6,725 nt of DNA, from NCBI GenBank assembly GCA_045638685.1, contig JAZUBT010000033.1, positions 1-6,725 on the forward strand. The letters are read 5' to 3'. Made by a program: the position numbers and the translations under genes. This DNA comes from SIG673 sp045638685. GTDB taxonomy: Bacteria; Bacillota; Clostridia; Oscillospirales; CAG-272. Below, piece after piece: positions 1 through 4,274 of the stretch. Position 1 is the stretch's first letter; each line of letters starts with the position of its first letter. Under the pieces are notes generated by a model. The model was not told the origin of the DNA. It made no database searches and saw only the letters and a program-made list of their open reading frames with translations.

Positions 1-258
1 AAGCGTTGCGCCCCAATACGCGTCAAAGCAGTCGGGGTAGGACGCAATTATCCTATCGTACTCATTCAGAGCGTCCTCAAAGCGTTGGAGAGACCGCTCT
101 CTGTTTGCGCTATGTAGGTCGAGAATAAGCTCGTCGGGGAGCGTTGTCTCCTTAAAATACTCTGTGCGGCAGTAGGGACACCTGAAACGTCCCTCGCCCA
201 TATCATTTAGTTCTCCGCCGCATATCTCGCAGACGTATTTTTTCAGCGTTTCGTTCAT
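1..258 (-). CDS. Zinc-ribbon/TPR-like protein, N-terminal fragment (probable TIR-domain family)
   Basis: Eighty-six codons are visible, running off the left edge, so the C-terminal part is missing. The ATG at 258 follows AAAGGA and GGAAG, a good ribosome binding site. Residues 10-30 form a four-cysteine zinc ribbon, with C10-x2-C13 and C27-x2-C30 around a GEGRFRCPYC turn. Residues 44-86 look helical and TPR-like, with an F-x-x-A-L-x-x-Y-D-x-I-I pattern and the sequence DAYWGATL at the edge. From memory, the order short zinc ribbon, one TPR-like unit and an A-Y-W-x-x-x-L motif is how many clostridial TIR-domain proteins begin; in those a TIR domain (NADase or signalling fold) follows. The TIR domain itself is not in this window, so that identity is inference. 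Other zinc-ribbon/TPR proteins remain possible. I am confident it is a real gene and moderately confident about the family. Confidence 0.8.
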   Translation of the reverse strand, partial: MNETLKKYVCEICGGELNDMGEGRFRCPYCRTEYFKETTLPDELILDLHSANRERSLQRFEDALNEYDRIIASYPDCFDAYWGATL

Positions 259-293
259 ATTTACTTCCGTTCCTTTGCTGTAAGGTTTTTGGG

Positions 294-308
294 AACTCCA
301 GAGGAGTT
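294..308. repeat. Short perfect inverted repeat upstream of the zinc-ribbon gene
   Basis: AACTCC (294-299) and GGAGTT (303-308) are perfect reverse complements around a 3-base loop, AGA. The element lies 36 bp upstream of the ATG at 258 and would be in its leader. No T-run follows directly on either strand, so it is not a good intrinsic terminator. It could be an operator or a leader hairpin. A second AT-only palindrome, six T and six A around a C, sits at 318-332. Confidence 0.4.
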
Positions 309-325
309 TATTCATAAATTTTTTC

Positions 326-349
326 AAAAAATGGCACCACCAACAGTGC
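326..349 (-). terminator. Weak terminator-like hairpin between the regulator and zinc-ribbon genes
   Basis: On the minus strand GCAC (349-346) and GTGC (337-334) can form a 4-bp stem, followed after CA by six T (331-326). The stem is short, so this is marginal. It could end the response-regulator transcript about 100 nt past its stop. If the promoter at 422-449 is real, it would instead lie in the leader of the zinc-ribbon gene as an attenuator. The two readings conflict and I cannot choose between them. Confidence 0.25.
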
Positions 350-421
350 GGGAAAGCCTTGTATGTTTGAATTTCAATGTATATTCCAAACCTGATTATC
401 GCGTGGCTAAAACGAGAAGCA

Positions 422-449
422 ACAATATAAGCTATACCACGGCTGTCAA
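422..449 (-). promoter_or_regulatory. Candidate sigma-A promoter for the zinc-ribbon gene
   Basis: Minus strand: a perfect -35 TTGACA (449-444), a 16-base spacer, and a weak -10 TATTGT (427-422). The -35 overlaps the TGA stop (448-446) of the response-regulator gene, and the start codon it would serve is at 258, giving a leader of roughly 155 nt. The -10 matches consensus at only four of six positions. Confidence 0.4.
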
Positions 450-1081
450 CCCTCCGGGTGTTTGCCCGTTACCGCCGCAGGCTCTCCGACAAGCATATAT
501 CCTACGCCTCTGACCGAGTAAATAAGCTTTTTTCCTATCCGGTCGTCAAGCTTTTTCCTAAGATAGTTTACGTAAACGGCAGCTGCGTTACTGTTTTCCA
601 CCGTTTTTCCGTCAAAAACGCGCCGTGCTATCTCCTCGCACGTTACCGCCTTGCCCTTGTTTTCATATAAGAGAGCTAAAAGCTTCATTTCCGTTTCGGT
701 AAGAGAGACGGCGGTCTTACCGTAGCGCGCGACACCGCGTTTTTTGTCAATGGTAAGGGACACTACCGTATCCGTCGCCCTTTCTTTCGAAAACAGCGCG
801 GCGGTAACGTCCTTTGCAAGGTCGTCAATCAGAAAGGGCCTTTTGTAAAATGACACGCCCTCCGGAGGAGCCTCCTCGCCCTTAACGATAAAAAACGTTT
901 TTTCAAAGCGCAGTACGTCCCGAGACGCGCAGTGAGTATCGGTTATTATAAGAGAGCAGCCATCCGGAATTTTGGCGTCCTTGCTTGCCGTTACGTCGGA
1001 AAAAACCTTGTTTTCAAGAAGGATTATTTCGAGCATTCTTGCGAAAACTCTGTCTCTCATTCTTATCTGCACAAGCGACAT
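446..1081 (-). CDS. OmpR/PhoB-type response regulator with degenerate receiver domain
   Basis: 211 residues. The C-terminal half (about 103-198) is a clear OmpR/PhoB winged helix: LTETEMKLLALL (127-138), the recognition helix region VYVNYLRKKLD (169-179), and the wing YSVRGVGYML (188-197). It should bind direct-repeat DNA sites and control transcription. The N-terminal half (about 1-97) is shorter than the usual 120-residue receiver. A beta-strand ending in LIITD (44-48) offers D48 as a possible phosphoacceptor, and YKRPF (79-83) resembles the conserved K-P-F loop but has an extra R between K and P. The paired acidic residues expected at the N-terminus and the T/S of strand 4 are not apparent. 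No histidine kinase gene is in the window, so it appears to be an orphan. Start: ATG at 1081 follows AGAGG at 6-nt spacing. M8 is a less likely alternative. It may act without phosphorylation (inference). Confidence 0.9.
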   Translation of the reverse strand: MSLVQIRMRDRVFARMLEIILLENKVFSDVTASKDAKIPDGCSLIITDTHCASRDVLRFEKTFFIVKGEEAPPEGVSFYKRPFLIDDLAKDVTAALFSKERATDTVVSLTIDKKRGVARYGKTAVSLTETEMKLLALLYENKGKAVTCEEIARRVFDGKTVENSNAAAVYVNYLRKKLDDRIGKKLIYSVRGVGYMLVGEPAAVTGKHPEG

Positions 1082-1107
1082 TTTTTACCTCTTTGTGGTT
1101 TTTGAAT

Positions 1108-1137
1108 TTTATATACGTTTGACTGTCCAAAAAGCAA
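1108..1137 (-). promoter_or_regulatory. Candidate promoter of the response-regulator gene
   Basis: Minus strand: -35 TTGCTT (1137-1132), an 18-base spacer, and -10 TATAAA (1113-1108), with the start codon at 1081. The leader would be only about 20 nt, enough for the AGAGG site. The match to consensus is moderate. Confidence 0.45.
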
Positions 1138-1153
1138 CAGCCTGTGTTTAGTT

Positions 1154-1177
1154 GGTTTTAATAGCGGCCTTAGAACC
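1154..1177. other. Stem-loop just after the thioesterase stop
   Basis: GGTTTTAA (1154-1161) can pair with TTAGAACC (1170-1177) in an 8-bp stem with one G-T pair (one C/A mismatch on the minus strand). It lies 5 bp past the thioesterase stop codon. No T-run follows on the minus strand, so it is at best a weak or factor-dependent terminator or a 3'-end stabiliser. Confidence 0.3.
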
Positions 1178-1182
1178 GCAAA

Positions 1183-1905
1183 TTATATTCTTTCCAAAAG
1201 TATCTCTGCCTCGACGTTCACGCTTCCGTCCTCGTTTACCGTTCTTACGTAGAAGGTCCCGTCGTCCTCCTTTGAGGTGTAAACCTTAAGAGTGGTGCCT
1301 ATCGGTGCCTCGTGGAGATAGCTTATCGAGAATTTAATTACACGCATTCCCTCCATGCTCGGCAGAAATCCGCAGAGAATATCGGGGTAATGAGTGTTGT
1401 TTATGTGCTTGTTTAGGTCGGCATCGTTGTACGAAACCCTGTATTCGCCCGAAAGGGTAAGAGGGATTTCCCTCGGAATCCGTATCCTTGACGGAAGATC
1501 AAGCTCGCTCGGCGGCTCGGTCTCATAGGACGGCGTGTAGTCGGTTACTCTCCAGAGAGTTCCCGATTCGGGATTTACCAAGGCCCACACCGAGGCAAGC
1601 TCCGCAACCTTTTTCCCGTCTCTCGTTATTTCGGCGCACCGCAAAAAGCTTACGCCCTTGCTGTCGCACGCCCAGGAGGACGCTGTTATTTCGTCGCATA
1701 CGTTTAAAGGGGCGTAAAGACTCATACTTGTACGGCTGACAACAAAAACCTTGTTTTCCGCGCGCAGCTCGTTCATTGTAGGCTTGCAGTTCTGGAGCTG
1801 CATATACGCCGCTTCCATCATAAAACGAAGGGTGGCGGAGGGGGAGGCTATGTCGTTGAGATCAAGATCATGGGGGGAGACTGTTCTGTTAATCGACCAT
1901 TTCAT
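1183..1905 (-). CDS. Acyl-ACP thioesterase (FatA/FatB-like)
   Basis: 240 residues from the ATG at 1905. It hydrolyses acyl-acyl carrier protein to free fatty acid and ACP in the cytoplasm, ending or diverting type II fatty acid synthesis. The layout is a double hot-dog fold: repeat one at about 1-120, starting MKWSINRTVSPHDLD, and repeat two at about 150-240. The second repeat carries the family signature DLNKHINNTHY, giving D163, N165 and H167, which match the Asp-Asn-His set known from plant FatB. The E of SYLHEAPIG (E199) sits 32 residues later, close to the spacing of the proposed FatB glutamate. Length fits bacterial members, which lack the plant transit peptide. An in-frame ATG at 1935 lacks a ribosome binding site, whereas AAAGGA lies 9 nt before 1905, so 1905 is chosen. 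The gene has its own promoter and a likely operator (see 1999-2040). Chain-length preference cannot be read from the sequence. Confidence 0.93.
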   Translation of the reverse strand: MKWSINRTVSPHDLDLNDIASPSATLRFMMEAAYMQLQNCKPTMNELRAENKVFVVSRTSMSLYAPLNVCDEITASSWACDSKGVSFLRCAEITRDGKKVAELASVWALVNPESGTLWRVTDYTPSYETEPPSELDLPSRIRIPREIPLTLSGEYRVSYNDADLNKHINNTHYPDILCGFLPSMEGMRVIKFSISYLHEAPIGTTLKVYTSKEDDGTFYVRTVNEDGSVNVEAEILLERI

Positions 1906-1914
1906 TTTGTAATA

Positions 1915-1920
1915 TCCTTT
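1915..1920 (-). promoter_or_regulatory. Ribosome binding site that fixes the thioesterase start
   Basis: AAAGGA on the minus strand (1920-1915), 9 nt before the ATG at 1905. The upstream in-frame ATG at 1935 has only an AT-rich stretch before it, so this site decides the start. Confidence 0.8.
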
Positions 1921-1998
1921 CGGGTTAAGATGCAAAAAATAACGTTTGTTCGTATAGGTCTTTCGTGTTTGCAGGCAGAAAAATTACTCTCGGCGGTG

Positions 1999-2015
1999 CA
2001 AAACACGGTGTTTTG
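1999..2015. promoter_or_regulatory. 17-bp perfect palindrome, probable operator of the thioesterase gene
   Basis: CAAAACAC (1999-2006), a central G (2007) and GTGTTTTG (2008-2015) form a perfect inverted repeat. It overlaps the -10 hexamer at 2012-2017 and the expected transcription start near 2005, the usual place for a repressor operator. I do not recognise the regulator. The sequence is unlike my recollection of the FapR and FabT consensus sites. A related single half-site, GTGTTTGCA, lies at 1965-1973 within the leader. Confidence 0.6.
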
Positions 2016-2040
2016 TATTTTACGTCTAAAAAAGTCTCAA
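2012..2040 (-). promoter_or_regulatory. Promoter of the thioesterase gene
   Basis: Minus strand: -35 TTGAGA (2040-2035), a 17-base spacer, -10 TACAAA (2017-2012), start near 2005, giving a leader of about 100 nt. The -35 lies inside the T-tract of the terminator at 2028-2065, so upstream transcription would end just where this unit begins. Confidence 0.55.
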
Positions 2041-2065
2041 AAAGGCTCTCCCGTAGCGGGAGAGC
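2028..2065 (-). terminator. Strong intrinsic terminator, distal of two in tandem
   Basis: Minus strand: GCTCTCCCG (2065-2057), loop CTA, CGGGAGAGC (2053-2045), a perfect 9-bp GC-rich stem, then C, five T, GAGAC and six T (2043-2028). It stops leftward transcription just before the thioesterase promoter. Confidence 0.85.
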
Positions 2066-2082
2066 GCGCTTGCCGTAAGGCT

Positions 2083-2125
2083 AAAAAATAGAAAAGCGCA
2101 TTGACCCGACCTTGTCAATGCGCTT
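2083..2125 (-). terminator. Strong intrinsic terminator, proximal of two in tandem
   Basis: Minus strand: AAGCGCATTGAC (2125-2114), 8-nt loop AAGGTCGG, GTCAATGCGCTT (2105-2094), a perfect 12-bp stem, followed by TTCTATTTTTT (2093-2083). It forms the probable 3' end of the transcript begun near 2200. Confidence 0.85.
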
Positions 2126-2200
2126 GGCATATAGCCCTCCCGCTCAGGGAAAAGCCGTATGAGTTTTACTTTTTAAAATTTAAGACAAGCTTTCCTTGCA
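2083..2200 (-). ncRNA. Candidate structured small RNA or attenuator leader, about 118 nt
   Basis: A perfect promoter (2206-2234) predicts a start at about 2199-2201, and the 12-bp terminator ends at about 2083, with no convincing coding frame between them. Visible structure: an AU-rich 5' segment; an imperfect stem-loop at 2161-2128 (CATA pairs with TATG, and CGGCTTTTCCC with GGGAGGGC, using several G-U pairs); then the terminator stem. The 5' motif CUUGUC (2189-2184) complements GACAAG (2116-2111) at the top of the terminator stem and its loop, so an antiterminator or pseudoknot is possible. I cannot assign it to a named RNA family. It does not resemble tRNA, SRP RNA, or the common riboswitches I can recall. 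It could be a free small RNA or a leader whose read-through reaches the thioesterase gene at 1905. Confidence 0.6.
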
Positions 2201-2205
2201 TCTTT

Positions 2206-2234
2206 ATTATATCAAAAAAACAAGGATTTGTCAA
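2206..2234 (-). promoter_or_regulatory. Perfect sigma-A promoter for the candidate small RNA
   Basis: Minus strand: -35 TTGACA (2234-2229), 17-base spacer (2228-2212), -10 TATAAT (2211-2206). Both hexamers match consensus completely, with an A/T-rich stretch upstream (about 2238-2250) resembling an UP element. No gene start lies close downstream; the next is at 1905, beyond two terminators. It is the strongest promoter in the window by eye. Confidence 0.85.
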
Positions 2235-2250
2235 CCCCCTTATTAAAAAT

Positions 2251-2268
2251 TACCATAGTAATACCATA
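2251..2268. repeat. Pair of TACCATA direct repeats spaced one helical turn apart
   Basis: TACCATA occurs at 2251-2257 and 2262-2268, 11 bp start to start. The pair lies 17 bp upstream of the -35 at 2234, at roughly -51 to -68 from the predicted start. Phased direct repeats there are typical of activator sites such as those of OmpR-type regulators, but the binding protein is unknown. Confidence 0.4.
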
Positions 2269-2300
2269 AAATTTAAATATTAATCTATTTTTTGGGGTGG

Positions 2301-2360
2301 TTTAAGCCTGTCATCGGAGCAGACGTGCCGCAAAACCGTTTTGCTTGCACAGGGCTTTAA
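2301..2360. repeat. Nested imperfect inverted repeat after alr
   Basis: An outer stem pairs TTAAGCCTGT (2302-2311) with ACAGGGCTTTAA (2349-2360) with two bulges. Inside, GTGC (2325-2328) faces GCAC (2347-2350), and GCAAAAC (2330-2336) faces GTTTTGC (2338-2344) around one base. The element starts 1 bp past the alr stop codon. No T-run follows on the minus strand, so it is not a standard intrinsic terminator. It may be a 3'-end stabiliser or a palindromic repeat element. The GCAAAAC/GTTTTG arms recall the thioesterase operator, possibly by chance. Confidence 0.45.
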
Positions 2361-2361
2361 G

Positions 2362-3420
2362 TCAGGTTGATAACCGTCCGGTCGATTGATCGGTCAGAAT
2401 TTCGTAGCTTATCGTTTCTGCTGCTTTTGCCATATTTTCTATCGGGTAGCCGTCTCCGAAAAAGGTAACGGTATCTCCCACCTTTACCGATATGCCGTTT
2501 TCGGTAAGCGCGGTAACGTCAAGCATAGACCTATCCATACAAACCGCAGCGAGCGGAACGAAAAATCCGTGAAGCCTCGGCGTGAAACGCCCGACGAGGC
2601 TCCGTCTTACACCCGAGGCGTATCCGCGGTCAACGGTTGCTATAACGCTGTCTCTTTGGCATATATAAGCGCCCCCGTACCCTACCGTTTCGTCTTTTTT
2701 TACCTTACGCACCCCCGTTATTCTGCCTGAAAGAGACATAACGGGGCGCAGTCCCGAAAGCTCCGTGTTATTTGGAATTACTCCGTAAAGCATAAGCCCT
2801 ATGCGGCTAAGGTCAAGTCTTGCGGAAGGGAGCCTTGCGGCTGCGGCAGATGCGGCTGAGTGCTTTGTTAAGCGTTTTTTAAGTAACACCTCAAGCTCGG
2901 AGGCGGTATTTAAAAAGACGGAAAGTCTTTTTTCCGTATCGGAAAGAGCTTTGGCATCGGCAGAGGGAAAATGCGTGTATATTCCCGAAATATCCTCGCG
3001 TCTGTTTTTAAGCGCGGAAAAAATCCTCTCGCTGTTAGGGGAAAAGCCGGAACGGTTCATACCCGTATCCACTTTTATATGTAAATTCAGCTTTCCGCGG
3101 AAGGCCGAAAGCTCCTTTGCGTATTCCTCGGAGAAAACCGTCTGTGTAAACCCGTTTTCTGAAAGAGCGGATAGGCTCGCGGCGTCCGTTCTGCCGAGTA
3201 TCAGTATCTCGGAATTTCCTACGCACGGGTGTATTTCAAGCGCCTCGTCAAGTGAAAATACGGCGTAGCGCCTCATTCCGATTTCGTAAAGAGCGCCCGC
3301 GCATCTTGTTGCACCGTGTCCGTAAGCGTCGCACTTTAAGACGCAGTAAAAATTTCCGATACGCTCCCTTAAAAGCGAGGCGTTGTGTATAAGAGCGGAT
3401 ACGTCAACGGTAACACTCAT
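2362..3420 (-). CDS. alr: Alanine racemase
   Basis: 352 residues. A PLP enzyme that interconverts L- and D-alanine in the cytoplasm, feeding D-Ala to peptidoglycan synthesis. The PLP lysine is K29 in VLKCDAYGHG. K116 and R123 in IKVDTGMNR correspond to the carbamylated Lys129 and to Arg136 of the Geobacillus enzyme. H150 and D155 (THFPSAD), R206 (RIGLMLYG), the second catalytic base Y248 (VGYGGAY), Y267 and R273 (GYASGVRR), and C294-M295-D296 (VCMD) fit the family pattern. It is slightly short at the N-terminus; most relatives have about ten more residues before the first strand. Two oddities: the usual GYADG reads GYASG, and the C-terminus ends GRLST instead of the common R-V-P-R-type tail. 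The ATG overlaps the stop of the upstream lipoprotein gene (ATGA, 3420-3417), and AAAGGA lies 9 nt before it, so translational coupling is likely. The catalytic set is complete, so I expect it to be active. Confidence 0.95.
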   Translation of the reverse strand: MSVTVDVSALIHNASLLRERIGNFYCVLKCDAYGHGATRCAGALYEIGMRRYAVFSLDEALEIHPCVGNSEILILGRTDAASLSALSENGFTQTVFSEEYAKELSAFRGKLNLHIKVDTGMNRSGFSPNSERIFSALKNRREDISGIYTHFPSADAKALSDTEKRLSVFLNTASELEVLLKKRLTKHSAASAAAARLPSARLDLSRIGLMLYGVIPNNTELSGLRPVMSLSGRITGVRKVKKDETVGYGGAYICQRDSVIATVDRGYASGVRRSLVGRFTPRLHGFFVPLAAVCMDRSMLDVTALTENGISVKVGDTVTFFGDGYPIENMAKAAETISYEILTDQSTGRLST

Positions 3421-3953
3421 GATGCGCCGTCCTTTGCCGCGGAAAAGCTGCCGAAGGATATTTTAAACGACGTTCCGCTGAAAACACCCTCGGCAAAAAG
3501 AGGTGTTCCGTCTGTGCCAAAGCGATAAACGGCGCTTTTGGTTTTTATTACCGTAAAGACTGCGCCGCCTGTCTTTTCGGTTTTGATTTCGGTTATGCTC
3601 TCGCGCTTTTCCGAAAAAACGGAAAAAAGCAGGCTCGGCAAAAGAGATATTCTTCCGTCAGCCTCTACCTCTGTGTCTCCGGTTTTAAGCGTCGTTCTTT
3701 CGCCGTTCACGGAAAATACAAAGCCGGAAATAACGCTTGGAGATACAAGTGTAATTTTTGCGCTGTCCCCCTGCTTTTCATAGACGCAGTCGGACGGATT
3801 TCCGTTTATTTCCACAGATAGCGCAGCGGAAAAATCCCCCGAAAAAACGTGAAAGGGGTTGTCTGCGGCGCCGCCTCCTTGACAGCTTGTCAGCAGCAGT
3901 GAGAAAACCGACAGAAGCGCCGTGATAGCGGCAAGAATTTTTTTCTTTTTCAT
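3417..3953 (-). CDS. Secreted lipoprotein of unknown function, upstream partner of alr
   Basis: 178 residues. A lysine-rich start (MKKKKI), a hydrophobic helix (about 6-21) and the lipobox LTSC (21-24) give a type II signal peptide with C24 as the lipidated residue, so the mature protein should sit on the outer face of the membrane. The rest is rich in S, T, V and F in alternating patterns, suggesting mostly beta structure; no catalytic motif is visible and I do not recognise the family. GGAG lies 8 nt before the ATG at 3953. Its TGA overlaps the alr ATG by four bases, so the two are almost certainly co-transcribed. A link to cell-wall assembly is inferred from that neighbour alone. No clear sigma-A promoter stands out upstream. 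Confidence 0.85.
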   Translation of the reverse strand: MKKKKILAAITALLSVFSLLLTSCQGGGAADNPFHVFSGDFSAALSVEINGNPSDCVYEKQGDSAKITLVSPSVISGFVFSVNGERTTLKTGDTEVEADGRISLLPSLLFSVFSEKRESITEIKTEKTGGAVFTVIKTKSAVYRFGTDGTPLFAEGVFSGTSFKISFGSFSAAKDGAS

Positions 3954-3970
3954 TAAAATCGCTCCCGAAA

Positions 3971-3991
3971 ATAAATATTTGATAAATATTT
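3971..3991. repeat. Two ATAAATATTT direct repeats before the lipoprotein ribosome binding site
   Basis: ATAAATATTT occurs at 3971-3980 and again at 3982-3991, an 11-bp period, and each copy contains the palindrome AAATATTT. The pair sits immediately upstream of the GGAG site for the gene starting at 3953. It could be a protein-binding site or AT-rich leader sequence that keeps the translation start open. Confidence 0.4.
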
Positions 3992-4115
3992 ATGACGGAA
4001 GCGACGGTTTTATACTTTTTAATTGAAATGTGCGGCAGGTTAGCCCGAAGCTTTTGCTTTTGCAATAGCGGGAAAGGTCTTAGCCTCACTTTTTTGAAAA
4101 CTCATAGGGATAAAT
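3992..4115. other. Gene-free stretch between lipoprotein gene and tandem repeat
   Basis: Part of a 321-bp gap (3954-4274). On the minus strand TATAAA is present at about 4015-4010, but no credible -35 precedes it. A leftward frame here continues over the lipoprotein gene in another frame, has an arginine-rich composition and no ribosome binding site, so I treat it as chance. I see nothing else convincing. Confidence 0.5.
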
Positions 4116-4226
4116 CTTTTTAAAGAATTACAGGGTGCTTTTTAAAGAATTACAGAGAGCCTTTTAGAGAATTACAGGGTGCTTTTTAGAGAATTAAAGA
4201 GGAGATTTTCAGAGAAATACAGAGTG
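4116..4226. repeat. 22-bp tandem repeat, five copies
   Basis: Units start at 4116, 4138, 4160, 4182 and 4204. The first four are 22 bp and the fifth 23 bp. The shared core on the plus strand is CTTTTTAAAGAATTACAG (AGAG for AAAG in copies 3-5), followed by GGTG or variants. Copies 1 and 2 differ at two positions, as do copies 1 and 3; copies 4 and 5, nearest the membrane-protein gene, are more diverged. The flanks at 4112 and 4229 both read AAATCTTTTTAA, so partial units frame the array. There are no spacers, so this is not CRISPR. The period is not a multiple of three and no frame runs through it. Twenty-two bp is close to two helical turns, which would place every copy on one face of the DNA. 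Confidence 0.9.
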
Positions 4227-4246
4227 AAAAATCTTTTTAAGTAAAC

Positions 4247-4268
4247 GCGCAGCTCTCCAACGCTCCGC
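4247..4268 (-). terminator. Weak terminator-like hairpin after the membrane-protein gene
   Basis: Minus strand: GCGGAGC (4268-4262) can pair with GCTGCGC (4253-4247) except for a central G-G mismatch, followed by GTTTACTT and later five T. It lies 6 bp past the stop codon. The imperfect stem and broken T-tract make this uncertain. Confidence 0.3.
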
Positions 4269-4274
4269 TTGTCT

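Noticed and set aside
289..513. Plus-strand 74-codon reading frame over the gap and the end of the response-regulator gene
   Set aside because: No ribosome binding site or promoter, composition unlike a protein family, and it runs antisense into a well-supported gene.
1906..1935. Ten-codon N-terminal extension of the thioesterase from an ATG at 1935
   Set aside because: No ribosome binding site before 1935, while AAAGGA is properly placed before 1905, where the family-typical N-terminus begins.
2083..2200. T-box, SAM, TPP, purine or other common riboswitch
   Set aside because: I could not find the signature motifs of these classes by eye, and no coding start follows closely; a covariance search is still needed to exclude rarer classes.
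2101..2283. Plus-strand 60-codon frame between the thioesterase and alr
   Set aside because: It runs antisense across a terminator stem and a perfect minus-strand promoter, is compositionally AT-driven, and has no ribosome binding site.
2801..3268. Long plus-strand frame of 155 codons within alr
   Set aside because: Antisense to alr, whose catalytic motifs are complete across this stretch; serine- and alanine-rich shadow translation.
3778..4089. Leftward 103-codon frame with an arginine run overlapping the lipoprotein gene
   Set aside because: Overlaps the signal peptide and start of the lipoprotein in another frame, has no ribosome binding site, and its composition looks like an out-of-frame reading.
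4116..4226. CRISPR array
   Set aside because: Repeats are directly adjacent with no spacers and there are no cas genes in the window.
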